A stretch of DNA of 17,099 nt from JBKPDV01 sp046728075 (lineage in GTDB: Bacteria > Acidobacteriota > Thermoanaerobaculia > UBA5066 > Gp7-AA6), in the NCBI GenBank assembly GCA_046728075.1, contig JBKPDV010000139.1:1-17099 (forward strand), read 5' to 3'. The number at the start of each line of letters is the position of its first letter. Position 1 is the stretch's first letter. The translations under genes were made by a program, and so were the position numbers. The notes beneath the pieces are model-generated. The model was not told the origin of the DNA. It saw only the letters and a program-made list of their open reading frames with translations, and ran no database searches. Below are positions 1 through 7,369 of the stretch, one piece after another.

Positions 1-115
1 GGGCAGGGTGAGGGGTTGGTCACTCGAGGGTCAAGCTGATATCGAATCAGGAAAGAAGGGGCTAGGGGTCGCCCCTCACCCCGACCCACTCCCGCCGGGA
101 GAGGGAGCAGACGGG
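1..115. repeat. Pair of inverted REP-like GC-rich elements
   Basis: No gene is visible in the first 124 bases. Bases 4-15 (CAGGGTGAGGGG) are nearly the reverse complement of 72-82 (CCCTCACCCCG), and 91-103 forms a short hairpin (CTCCC-GCC-GGGAG). The pattern CCCCTCACCC...CTCCC...GGGAGAGGG resembles the repetitive extragenic palindromes common in high-GC environmental genomes. The left copy is cut by the window edge. It lies directly downstream of the minus-strand rluD stop, so it could act as a transcript end. Assignment is by pattern only. Confidence 0.45.
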
Positions 116-124
116 GTCTCGCGT

Positions 125-1096
125 TTAGCGCGCGGCTTCCACCGCCTCCAGCAGTTCCCGCAGGTCCTCCGGCACCGGAGCCACGATCTCGAGGAGCTCG
201 TTGGTCGCCGGGTGGCGGAACGAGATGCGCTCGGCGTGAAGGGCCTGGCGTGGAAACTCCATGAGCCTCTTCTTCAACTCGACGTCTTTCACCCGATCGA
301 GCCGGGGCCGGCCGTAAACCGGGTCTCCCACGATCGGCAGCCCGGAGGCGGCCAGATGCACGCGGATCTGATGGGTGCGGCCCGTGATCAAGCGGCAGCG
401 AAGCAGGGTCAGACCGAGCGCGAAGAATTCCTGCTCGATCTCGTATAGGGTGCGCGCTTCTCGGGCGCCGGAAGGCAGCTCTCCCGGCGACTTGAAAGCT
501 TTCATCTTCTTGCGGTCGCGCGGGTCTCGACCGATCGCGAAGGAGACCTCGCCCTTTCGAACTCGCGGAATTCCCGCGGCGAGCGCCAGGTACTCTTTTT
601 TCATCGAGCGCTTTTTCATCTGTCGCGAAAGCGAAGCATGCGCGAGGTCCGTCTTGGCGACGACGAGCACGCCCGAAGTGGCCCGGTCGAGGCGATGGAT
701 GATGCCCGGCCGCAGCTCGCCCCCGATGCCCTGGAAATCGCGGACGTGGTGGAGCAGGGCGTTGACGAGGGTTCCCGACCCGTGGCCAGGGGAGGGGTGC
801 ACGACGAGACCCGCCGGCTTGTCGATCGCGAGCAGATGCTCGTCCTCGTAGAGAATCGTCAGGGGAATGGGCTCCGGCTCGATCGCGATCTTCCGCGGCT
901 CAGAGACCTCGACGGACACCTCTTCTCCGGCGCGTACGACGTGGGAGCGCTTCACTGCCTCTCCTCCCACGAGCACGGCGCCCTCGGAGATCAGCTTCTG
1001 AATGCGCGAACGTGAGAGATCGCTGCAGGTGGAGGCGAGGAACAGATCCAGCCGCGTTCCCGCGGAGGGCTGGCCGACCTGGAACTTGCGGAGCAT
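125..1096 (-). CDS. rluD: RluD-type 23S rRNA pseudouridine synthase (RluA family)
   Basis: The 323-residue protein isomerises uridines to pseudouridine in RNA; RluD itself acts on 23S rRNA helix 69 in the cytoplasm. An N-terminal S4-like RNA-binding domain (about residues 14-65, with LSRSRIQKLI) precedes the RluA catalytic domain. The signature HRLD is at residues 134-137, where Asp137 is the expected catalytic residue, and IDKPAGLVVHP lies at 91-101. The length matches the usual ~325 residues of RluD. ATG at 1096 is the natural start and the stop is TAA. It lies last in the minus-strand series, separated from lgt by an 84-base inverted heptamer repeat, so it may be transcribed separately. 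RluA-family paralogues (RluC, RluB-like) share these motifs, so exact rRNA target specificity is inferred from the S4 domain and length. Confidence 0.93.
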   Translation of the reverse strand: MLRKFQVGQPSAGTRLDLFLASTCSDLSRSRIQKLISEGAVLVGGEAVKRSHVVRAGEEVSVEVSEPRKIAIEPEPIPLTILYEDEHLLAIDKPAGLVVHPSPGHGSGTLVNALLHHVRDFQGIGGELRPGIIHRLDRATSGVLVVAKTDLAHASLSRQMKKRSMKKEYLALAAGIPRVRKGEVSFAIGRDPRDRKKMKAFKSPGELPSGAREARTLYEIEQEFFALGLTLLRCRLITGRTHQIRVHLAASGLPIVGDPVYGRPRLDRVKDVELKKRLMEFPRQALHAERISFRHPATNELLEIVAPVPEDLRELLEAVEAAR

Positions 1097-1097
1097 G

Positions 1098-1182
1098 AAG
1101 CTTTCGGCTGTCAGCTGTCAGCTTTCAGCCAAAAGACGGCGATTGGGTGAGCTGAGAGCTGAAAGCTGAGAGCTGACAGCTT
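1098..1182. repeat. Heptamer-built inverted repeat (hairpin A)
   Basis: Two 32-base arms (1098-1129 and 1151-1182) pair as an inverted repeat at 27 of 32 positions around a 21-base loop. Each arm is itself a run of 7-base units: CTTTCGG, CTGTCAG, CTGTCAG, CTTTCAG on the left, and CTGAGAG, CTGAAAG, CTGAGAG, CTGACAG on the right. Four of the five mismatches fall exactly 7 bases apart. It fills the whole gap between lgt and rluD and touches the lgt stop codon, so it probably forms a hairpin in the transcript that ends or protects the lgt message. Confidence 0.85.
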
Positions 1183-1963
1183 AAGCCTCGACCTCGCGCG
1201 GCCGTTTCGAGAGATAGAACAGCATTCCCAGCGAAAACAGCGCGGCGAGGATTCCGAGGAACTGCGAGGTCGAGAGCACCCCGGGAATCAGGAACCCGCG
1301 CACGGCGTCGCCCCTCCAGATCTCGAGGATCGAGCGCGTGATCGCGTAGAGAAGCACGTAGAGCCAGAAGACCTCACCGTCGAAGCTCTTGCGCCGGTAG
1401 GCCCACTGGAGCGCGAGAAAGATCAGAAAGGCATTGATCGAAAGGTAGATCTGCGTGGGATGGAGAGGCTGGTTCAGAGGCGTCCCGACGTTCTCCGCCG
1501 TGAAGGGGTCCGTGAAGGTGACCGCCCAGGGCCCGTGCCACTCCTTGCCCCAGCAGCAGCCGGCCGCGAAACAACCCCACCGCCCGATGGCCTCGCCCAG
1601 CGCGATGGCCGGCGCTCCCATGTCCGCGATCTTCCAGGCGGGCAGGTGGTGCCGCCGCATGTACCAGATTCCAACCGCCGTCGCGCAGACCAGTCCTCCG
1701 TAGAAAACTCCTCCCGAGCGCAGAACGCCCATCAGCGTAATCCGTTGACCCGCGCGCAGGTCGACGATGACGAGGAGAAGCTTCGCTCCCAGAATCGCTG
1801 CGCCAAGGACGTAGATCGAGAGATCCAGGATCTTCTGCTCCGGCAGCCCCTCCCGCCGCGCCTTGCGGCGCAGTACGGCAATCGCCGTCAGGTAGGCGAT
1901 GGCGAGCATGACCCCGTAGGTGGGCAGGTAAAACGACCCGATGTGGATCAGCCGGGGCAGCAT
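1181..1963 (-). CDS. lgt: Prolipoprotein diacylglyceryl transferase Lgt
   Basis: This integral membrane enzyme transfers diacylglycerol from phosphatidylglycerol to the lipobox cysteine of prolipoproteins, the first step of lipoprotein maturation. The 260 residues contain several hydrophobic helices, the SGGVFYGG motif (83-90), GRWGCF (127-132), HPTQIY (168-173) and the C-terminal RSILEIWRGD stretch (210-219), all landmarks of Lgt. The Asn of the classical GRxGNF motif, essential in the E. coli enzyme, is Cys131 here in the context GRWGCFAAGCCWG; I recall this GCF..GCC variant as a recurring subgroup rather than a sign of inactivity. The ATG start at 1963 lies two bases after the lspA stop (TAG), so Lgt and signal peptidase II are co-expressed and act consecutively. 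No strong ribosome-binding site is seen, consistent with translational coupling. Confidence 0.95.
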   Translation of the reverse strand: MLPRLIHIGSFYLPTYGVMLAIAYLTAIAVLRRKARREGLPEQKILDLSIYVLGAAILGAKLLLVIVDLRAGQRITLMGVLRSGGVFYGGLVCATAVGIWYMRRHHLPAWKIADMGAPAIALGEAIGRWGCFAAGCCWGKEWHGPWAVTFTDPFTAENVGTPLNQPLHPTQIYLSINAFLIFLALQWAYRRKSFDGEVFWLYVLLYAITRSILEIWRGDAVRGFLIPGVLSTSQFLGILAALFSLGMLFYLSKRPREVEA

Positions 1964-1965
1964 TT

Positions 1966-2508
1966 CTACGGGGTAGCCGGGGGAGGAGAGGGCGCAGGCG
2001 TCTTCGTCTCTTCGCTTCGCAGCATGTCGAGGAAGAGAAGACCGACGCCGATGCAGATCGACGAGTCAGCGACGTTGAACGCCGGCCAGTGGTGGCCGGA
2101 AACGAAGAAATCCAGAAAGTCCACGACGTAGCCGAAGCGGACCCGGTCGAGGAGGTTGCCGACGGCTCCTCCGAGGATCAGCGCGAAGCCGATCTGGAGG
2201 CGGACGCTCTTGTGCGGGGAGCGCAGCGCGTAGGCGGAAACCACCACGAAGACCAGGACCGCGATCGAGTTCAAGAGGATCGCCTTCAGAGAAGAATCGA
2301 CGGAGGCGAAGAGGCCGAAGGCCGCCCCTGTGTTGCGGACGTAGGTGATGTCGAAGAGGCCGTCGATCACGGAACGCGACTGGTGCACCTCGAAACGCCG
2401 TGTCACGATTCCCTTGCTCCACTGATCGAGCACGAGCACGGTCAGGGACAGGACCAGATACGCCGCGCGATAGAGCGTGCTCTCGCGGATCCCCTTCCAG
2501 GCCGTCAC
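1966..2508 (-). CDS. lspA: Lipoprotein signal peptidase (signal peptidase II) LspA
   Basis: LspA is the inner-membrane aspartyl protease that removes the signal peptide of diacylglyceryl-prolipoproteins, immediately after Lgt. With the start at GTG 2508 the protein has 180 residues and four hydrophobic segments. Motifs are LDQWSKG (27-33), RNTGAAFG (58-65), GGAVGNLLDR (113-122) and FNVADSSI (144-151); the catalytic pair is Asp121 and Asp148. A longer reading to 2559 would add 17 residues inside ileS. The GTG is preferred because it overlaps the ileS TGA in a GTGA coupling and gives the family's usual N-terminus just ahead of the first helix. The C-terminus is Pro-rich and probably disordered. 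The ileS-lspA order is a classical conserved pairing. Confidence 0.95.
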   Translation of the reverse strand: MTAWKGIRESTLYRAAYLVLSLTVLVLDQWSKGIVTRRFEVHQSRSVIDGLFDITYVRNTGAAFGLFASVDSSLKAILLNSIAVLVFVVVSAYALRSPHKSVRLQIGFALILGGAVGNLLDRVRFGYVVDFLDFFVSGHHWPAFNVADSSICIGVGLLFLDMLRSEETKTPAPSPPPATP

Positions 2509-5438
2509 GCCGGAATCCCCTCTGCGGGCGGCGGCAGCTCGGAGAGCGCCTTCCGGCACCGGTCACAGAGCCCGTCCGCCTCGGCTTCGGGTAGAACCTT
2601 CCAGCAGCGGTCGCAGCGCCGGCCCGGCGCCTTCCGGAACCGGATCTTCAGCTGCGGATAGGACGCCACCTCGCGCCAGCCGTTGCCGGCGCCCGCCGCC
2701 TCGAGCGTCGCCTGAGAGACGATGAGCAGATCGGCCAGACCGGTCTGGCTGGTTCCCGTGGCTTCCCGGTCCCGGTCCAGCGCCGCGTCCGACGTCAGGT
2801 CGATCGCCCCCTCCAGGGAGGAGCCGATCTCCTTGCGCCGCCGGGCTTCCTCGAGCATCAATGCCACCTCTTCTCGCAGTCTCGTCAGCCGGTCCCAGGC
2901 CTCCTGCGCGGGAAGGGTCGCCGGGACGTCGTTCAGGCTCTCGAAACGCGCGAGGTGGACCGATTCTTCCTTCTCCCCCGGAATGGCCTTCCAGATCTCC
3001 TCGGAAGTGAAGGGGAGGATGGGGCTGGCCAGCGTGGCGAGCGCCCGGGCGACGCGGAAAAAGGCCGTCTGCGCCGATCGCCGCTCCCGCCAGGCCGGGG
3101 CCGAGGCGTAAAGCCGGTCCTTGGCGATGTCGAGATAGAAAGAGGAAAGCGTTGTCGCGCAGAACTCGAGCAGCGTGTGGTACACGAGGTGGTACTCGTA
3201 CTTCTCGTAGGCCTGCCGGATCCGACGGGCGACCGCGCGCGTCTGGACGAGCACCCAGCGGTCCAGCTCTTCCAGATCCTCGATCGGAATCCGGTCGCGG
3301 GCAGGGTCGAAGTCATAGAGGTTGGAGATCAGGTACCGCGCCGTGTTGCGGATCTTCTTGTAGGTGTCGGCGGTGCGCTCCAGGATCTCCTCGGAAATCG
3401 GCGTGTCGTCCCGGTAATCGAGCGACCCGACCCAGAGCCGCAGGATGTCGGCACCGTATCTGTCGATGATCTGGTGCGGCTCGGTCACGTTTCCCAGGGA
3501 CTTGGACATCTTTCGGCCCGAGACGTCCTGGAAAAACCCGTGCGTGATGACCGCGCGGTAGGGCGCGTCCCCGAAGAGCGCGACCGACGTCAAAAGAGAG
3601 GACTGGAACCAGCCGCGGTGCTGATCGTGCCCCTCGAGGTAGACGTCCGCCGGGGGTCCGGCATCGTCGCGGACGAGCTGCGGCCACAGCCCCGAACGCA
3701 GGACGGCCAGATGGGAAACGCCGGAGTCGAACCAGACGTCGAGGATGTCGGACTCCTTTTCGAAGGTCGCGTAGCCGCGGCGGACGGCATCCGGAGGGAG
3801 GAAGTCCTCGGCGGGGCGCGCGTACCAGGCGTCTCCGCCTTCGGCCCGAATGATCTCGACGACGCGGTCGAAGAACTTCTTCTGCTCCTCGGGGGAGTCT
3901 TTCCAGGGGTAGACCTCCCGGCGCTCTCCGTCGGCGACGGCGTAGAGGAGCGTGATCGGAGATCCCCAGCGGCGCTGTCGCGAGATCACCCACTCGCGCC
4001 GGCTCTCGACCATCCCCGCGATGCGCTGCTCTCCCCATGCGGGAATCCACTGCACCTTGCGGATGGCCTCCAGCGCCCCTTGACGGATGTTGAATCGCTC
4101 GTCGTCCATCCGGATGAACCACTGGACGGTTGCCCGGAAGATCACCGGCTTCTTGCAGCGCCAGCAGTGGGGATAGTCGTGACGGAATTTGGGGTCTACA
4201 TGGAGCAGCGCTCCGAGGGCCCGCAAGTCCTCCACGATCTCCGGATTCGCCTCGAGGACTTTCTTGCCCGCGTATTTGGGAACCGCCGGCGTGAAACGTC
4301 CGGCCTCGTCGACCGGCGAGAGGATCGGCAGGTTCTCCCGCTTGCCCGTCTGGAAGTCGTCCTCACCGGCTCCCGGCGCGGTGTGGACCAGACCCGTGCC
4401 GGCGTCCATCGTGACGTAGTCGCCGGTGACGATTCGAAAGGAGCGGGCCTCTTCCTCCGGCGTCAGCTCGCCCCGCATCTCTCGCGGGAAAGGATGCCTG
4501 TAACGCAGCCCGGTGAGCTCCGAGCCCTTCGCCCTGCCGACCGGGACCGGGTCCCACTGCAGGGTCGACGCCACCGCGGCGGCCAGAGGAACCGCGACCA
4601 GATAGAACCGGCCGTCATGCTCGAGGAGCGTGTATTCGGTTTCGGGATGGACGGCGATCGCCAGGTTCGAGGGGATCGTCCACGGCGTCGTGGTCCAGAT
4701 CATCGCGGAGACGGGAGTATTCCGCTTCGTTTCCGGAACGTTCTGGAAGCGATCGACCACGGCTCTCGCGTCCTCGAAGGGGAAGGCCACGTAGATCGCC
4801 GGATCTTCGCTCGGCTCGTACTCCAGCTCTGCCTCGGCGAGCGCCGTCCGGTCGGTGAAGCACCAGCGGACGGACTTGAGATCCTGAAAAACGAGCCCCT
4901 TCTTGTAGAACTCCCCGAACGCGTAGGCGATGTCGGATTCGTAGGGGAAGCTCATCGTCGTGTACGGCTGGTCCCAGTCCCCCCCGACTCCCAGACGCTG
5001 AAACTCCTCGCGCTGGATATCGATGAAGCTCGCGGCGTACTCGCGGCAGGCCCTTCGGATCGCGACCGCATCCATCTCGCGCTTTTTCGATCCGAGCTTC
5101 TTGTCCACCTTCTGCTCGATCGGAAGGCCGTGGCAGTCCCAGCCGGGGACGTAAGGCGAGTCCAGATCCATCATCGAGTGGCTGCGCACCACGAAGTCCT
5201 TCAGGATCTTGTTCATCGCGGTGCCCAGATGGATGTTCCCGTTCGCATAGGGCGGGCCGTCGTGCAAAATGAACTTCGGGCGTCCCCGCCGAGTCCGACG
5301 GATCGCCGCCTCCAGATTCATCGCGCGCCAGGCGGCCAATTGCGCGGGCTCGCGCTTGGCCAGGTCCGCCCTCATCGGGAAGGAGGTCTGCGGGAGGTTG
5401 AGGGTGGACTTGTAGTCTTTTTCCGCCATCGAAGTCAT
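2505..5438 (-). CDS. ileS: Isoleucyl-tRNA synthetase IleS
   Basis: A class Ia aminoacyl-tRNA synthetase that charges tRNA-Ile in the cytoplasm. The 977 residues show the HIGH-type motif at 70-73 (HLGT here, within GNIHLGTAMNKILK), the CP1 editing region with TTTPWTIPSNLAIA, the KMSKS loop at 643-647 (SGRKMSKSLGN), an anticodon-binding region, and a C-terminal zinc knuckle with Cys942, Cys945, Cys958 and Cys961. Length and the C-terminal zinc ribbon match the standard bacterial form. ATG 5438 was used; ATG 5429 (MAEKDYKSTLN) is an equally plausible start, and neither has an evident ribosome-binding site. The gene begins 24 bases beyond the heptamer hairpin B that separates it from acpS. No T-box leader fits in the 83-base upstream gap. 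It is coupled to lspA by a GTGA overlap. Confidence 0.98.
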   Translation of the reverse strand: MTSMAEKDYKSTLNLPQTSFPMRADLAKREPAQLAAWRAMNLEAAIRRTRRGRPKFILHDGPPYANGNIHLGTAMNKILKDFVVRSHSMMDLDSPYVPGWDCHGLPIEQKVDKKLGSKKREMDAVAIRRACREYAASFIDIQREEFQRLGVGGDWDQPYTTMSFPYESDIAYAFGEFYKKGLVFQDLKSVRWCFTDRTALAEAELEYEPSEDPAIYVAFPFEDARAVVDRFQNVPETKRNTPVSAMIWTTTPWTIPSNLAIAVHPETEYTLLEHDGRFYLVAVPLAAAVASTLQWDPVPVGRAKGSELTGLRYRHPFPREMRGELTPEEEARSFRIVTGDYVTMDAGTGLVHTAPGAGEDDFQTGKRENLPILSPVDEAGRFTPAVPKYAGKKVLEANPEIVEDLRALGALLHVDPKFRHDYPHCWRCKKPVIFRATVQWFIRMDDERFNIRQGALEAIRKVQWIPAWGEQRIAGMVESRREWVISRQRRWGSPITLLYAVADGERREVYPWKDSPEEQKKFFDRVVEIIRAEGGDAWYARPAEDFLPPDAVRRGYATFEKESDILDVWFDSGVSHLAVLRSGLWPQLVRDDAGPPADVYLEGHDQHRGWFQSSLLTSVALFGDAPYRAVITHGFFQDVSGRKMSKSLGNVTEPHQIIDRYGADILRLWVGSLDYRDDTPISEEILERTADTYKKIRNTARYLISNLYDFDPARDRIPIEDLEELDRWVLVQTRAVARRIRQAYEKYEYHLVYHTLLEFCATTLSSFYLDIAKDRLYASAPAWRERRSAQTAFFRVARALATLASPILPFTSEEIWKAIPGEKEESVHLARFESLNDVPATLPAQEAWDRLTRLREEVALMLEEARRRKEIGSSLEGAIDLTSDAALDRDREATGTSQTGLADLLIVSQATLEAAGAGNGWREVASYPQLKIRFRKAPGRRCDRCWKVLPEAEADGLCDRCRKALSELPPPAEGIPA

Positions 5439-5461
5439 TGTAAAGCGGGCAAGCTTAGCCG

Positions 5462-5516
5462 AGTCGGTAGTCGGTAGTCGATAGTCGGTAGGACTACTGA
5501 CTACCGACTACTGACT
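5462..5516. repeat. Heptamer-built inverted repeat (hairpin B)
   Basis: The left arm 5462-5486 and right arm 5492-5516 pair at 22 of 25 positions around a 5-base loop. The left side is four tandem 7-base units (GTCGGTA, GTCGGTA, GTCGATA, GTCGGTA; 5463-5490), and the reverse complement of the right side reads GTCAGTA, GTCGGTA, GTCAGTA. It sits between the acpS stop and the ileS start, both on the minus strand. It could be a processing or termination hairpin for the acpS message or a structured ileS leader; there is no T-tract. Confidence 0.85.
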
Positions 5517-5521
5517 GCTTC

Positions 5522-5905
5522 TCAGTCCTCCGTCACGAGGGCCACGCAGGCCGCGGCAAGTTCCGCCGTGTGCGTGATCGTCACCTCGGCAGAAAGGACT
5601 CGAAGGCCCCGCGCCCGATCGAGAGCGCGTCCATGGAATTCGAGTCGCGGCTTGCCACGCGGGTCTCGACGGACCGAGATCTCGTGGAACGAGATTCCGC
5701 GCCAGCCGGTGCCGAGCGCCTTCATCGCCGCCTCTTTGGCCGCGAATCGGCCCGCAACGTGCTCGGCGAACGCGCGCGGGTGGCGCCGGGTGCGGTTGAG
5801 CTCTCCGGCCGAGAAGACCCGCATCAGGAAGCGCTCGCCCCACCGTTCGAGAATCTCGGCCACGCGCGGGACCGGAGTCAGGTCGAGGCCGAGCAGAACG
5901 GCCAC
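5522..5905 (-). CDS. acpS: Holo-[acyl-carrier-protein] synthase AcpS
   Basis: AcpS transfers 4'-phosphopantetheine from coenzyme A to a serine of apo-acyl carrier protein, activating it for fatty-acid synthesis. The 127-residue protein is the usual length for the trimeric AcpS type. It has the N-terminal GLDLTPVPRV, where Asp8 is the expected Mg ligand, and the signature FAAKEAAMKALGTG (54-67) with Glu58. The closing strand contains VTITHTAELAAA (108-119). The start is GTG at 5905, three bases after the stop of the MscS-type channel gene, which implies co-translation. The heptamer hairpin B begins 6 bases beyond its stop. Identification rests on both motif blocks and on length. Confidence 0.95.
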   Translation of the reverse strand: MAVLLGLDLTPVPRVAEILERWGERFLMRVFSAGELNRTRRHPRAFAEHVAGRFAAKEAAMKALGTGWRGISFHEISVRRDPRGKPRLEFHGRALDRARGLRVLSAEVTITHTAELAAACVALVTED

Positions 5906-5908
5906 CGT

Positions 5909-7342
5909 TCAAGCCCGCAGCTTCAGCCCGAAGAAACGGGCAATGCGGTTGGTCAGGGGCGCGGCTTCCGCCCGCGCGATTTCCTCCCGCGAGAGGTCGA
6001 CCTGCTCGGCGGCCTTGCGCCGGCGTTCTTCAATGATCGCGTCGAACATTCCGCAGAGCTCCGGGTTTTCCTCGAGGACGGGACCGAGAGTCTCCTTGTC
6101 GATCTCGATCGCCGTAACCTCGGTGACCGCCCGCACCGTCGCCATCCGGGGCTCGCCCGTCAGGAGACTGATCTCGCCAAACGTCGCGCCCGGATCGAGG
6201 ATCGCCAGCCGGCGGCTCTCTCGGGCGGCTCCGTGAATCGTGACCGCGGCGCGCCCGGTTTCCACGACGAACATGGAAGAGGTGGTATCCCCCTCCCGCA
6301 CGATGAACTCGCCCGGACCGAAGCGGCGCTCGCGCGCCGTCGTCCCGAGTCTGCCGCGTTCGGTCGCGGACAACGCGCCGAAGAGGTCGACGCGCGCGAG
6401 CACGTCTTCGATCGCCTCCTTGCGGGACGGCGTCAGCAGCGGGCCCGCGGCGTACTGGTGCTGCTCGATGATGGGATAGGCGATCTTGATCCCCGCCCGA
6501 TGGAGCGCGTACCACGCCCGCTCCCGGGCGGCCGAGTCGACTTCGAGGTATCGCCCGTAGTCCTCCAGCCAGTAGCGCAGCTCGTATTGAACCGCGTAGG
6601 ACTCGAAGGCGCGAACGTAGGCGACCGGCCGCGGCTCGGTGGCGAGACCCGGCATGCCGCGCAGCGCCCCCTCCAGCGCCTCGCGGGTCTCCGTCGGAGA
6701 CGCCTCGTACTGAATCCCGATCCGCAGAGAGCGAGCGATCGGGCGGCCGAAACGCGGAAACACCTCGAGGCGCTCCCGGCCGGCGAGGCTGTTGGGAATC
6801 AGGAGGACATTGCCTTCCGTCGTGTGGAGCTTGATCGTGCGCCAGGAAAGCTCTTCGACGGCGCCGAAGGTCTCTCCGAAGCGGATCAGGTCGCCCACCT
6901 GAACGGTTTTCTCCAGGTGCAGCGCGAGGCCGGCGAAGAGATTGCCGAGAGTGTCCTGGAGCGCGAGACCGATGACCGCCGTGATGATGGCGGAGCTGAC
7001 GAGGAACCCCCCGAGGTTCATCTGCAGAACCAGCTTGACGACGATCGCGACACCGATGACGAAAACGAGAAGCCGGACCAGTTGGCGCAGGAGCGCGGGC
7101 GCGGCGACGCGGCCGCGCAACCGCAGAGCGACGTCGAAGAGCAGGTAATCGACCAGGCGCGTGGCGACCAGCGCAACAGCGATCCAGATGGCGAGCTGGC
7201 CGTAGTCTTTTCCGGTCGCGCTCTTGACCGGAACGCGGAGTGCCGAAAGGAGCCAGACGCCTCCCCCCACGACAGCGAGCAGCGTGAGGGAACCGCCGAG
7301 TCGGCGGACGACTAGAGGAATCTTCGATTCCATTCTCTTCAC
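5909..7342 (-). CDS. MscS-family mechanosensitive channel with C-terminal cyclic-nucleotide-binding domain
   Basis: The 477-residue protein combines an MscS-type channel with a cytoplasmic cyclic-nucleotide-binding domain (CNBD), the architecture of the bacterial cyclic-nucleotide-gated (bCNG) branch of the MscS superfamily. Hydrophobic segments lie near 12-34, 48-70, 87-108 and 112-138, the last being the pore helix (AVIGLALQDTLGNLFAGLAL). The MscS beta domain follows (VGDLIRFG, LIPNS; 149-185), then the vestibule region to about 300. The CNBD spans about 318-435 with phosphate-binding cassette FGEISLLTGEPRMATV (388-403), which keeps the Glu and Arg that contact cyclic nucleotide phosphate. 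The start is GTG 7342 or ATG 7333; both lie in or beside a 17-bp tandem duplication after thiE. Members of this family are gated by ligand and often respond weakly to tension. No adenylate cyclase is visible nearby, so the ligand is unknown. Confidence 0.9.
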   Translation of the reverse strand: MKRMESKIPLVVRRLGGSLTLLAVVGGGVWLLSALRVPVKSATGKDYGQLAIWIAVALVATRLVDYLLFDVALRLRGRVAAPALLRQLVRLLVFVIGVAIVVKLVLQMNLGGFLVSSAIITAVIGLALQDTLGNLFAGLALHLEKTVQVGDLIRFGETFGAVEELSWRTIKLHTTEGNVLLIPNSLAGRERLEVFPRFGRPIARSLRIGIQYEASPTETREALEGALRGMPGLATEPRPVAYVRAFESYAVQYELRYWLEDYGRYLEVDSAARERAWYALHRAGIKIAYPIIEQHQYAAGPLLTPSRKEAIEDVLARVDLFGALSATERGRLGTTARERRFGPGEFIVREGDTTSSMFVVETGRAAVTIHGAARESRRLAILDPGATFGEISLLTGEPRMATVRAVTEVTAIEIDKETLGPVLEENPELCGMFDAIIEERRRKAAEQVDLSREEIARAEAAPLTNRIARFFGLKLRA

Positions 7343-7369
7343 AGTGCCGCCATCTTCACAGTGCCGCCA
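7336..7369. repeat. Perfect 17-bp tandem duplication at the thiE/mscS junction
   Basis: TCTTCACAGTGCCGCCA occurs at 7336-7352 and again, without a gap, at 7353-7369. On the minus strand each copy contains GTGA. In the copy nearer thiE the TGA is the thiE stop; in the other copy the GTG is the putative channel start. With one copy, stop and start would overlap by four bases, as at neighbouring junctions. Confidence 0.9.

Noticed and set aside
23..50. Resemblance of CTCGAGG...AAGCTGATATCGAATC to a cloning-vector polylinker
   Set aside because: It needs gaps and misses several restriction sites of the usual polylinker; flanks look genomic. A vector screen would settle it, but a chance match is more likely.
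1098..1182. CRISPR-like array
   Set aside because: Units are 7 bases with no spacers and are arranged as an inverted repeat.
2955..5477. Long plus-strand open frame (840 codons) opposite ileS
   Set aside because: It lies antisense to a complete, motif-rich ileS; its composition is Arg/Asp/Gly/Val-rich as expected for a high-GC antisense shadow, with no recognisable domain.
5439..5521. T-box or other riboswitch leader for ileS
   Set aside because: The gap is only 83 bases and is filled by the heptamer hairpin; no T-box sequence is seen.
5570..7315. Plus-strand open frame (581 codons) opposite acpS and the MscS-CNBD gene
   Set aside because: Antisense shadow of two convincing genes; low-complexity charged sequence with no domain or start signal.
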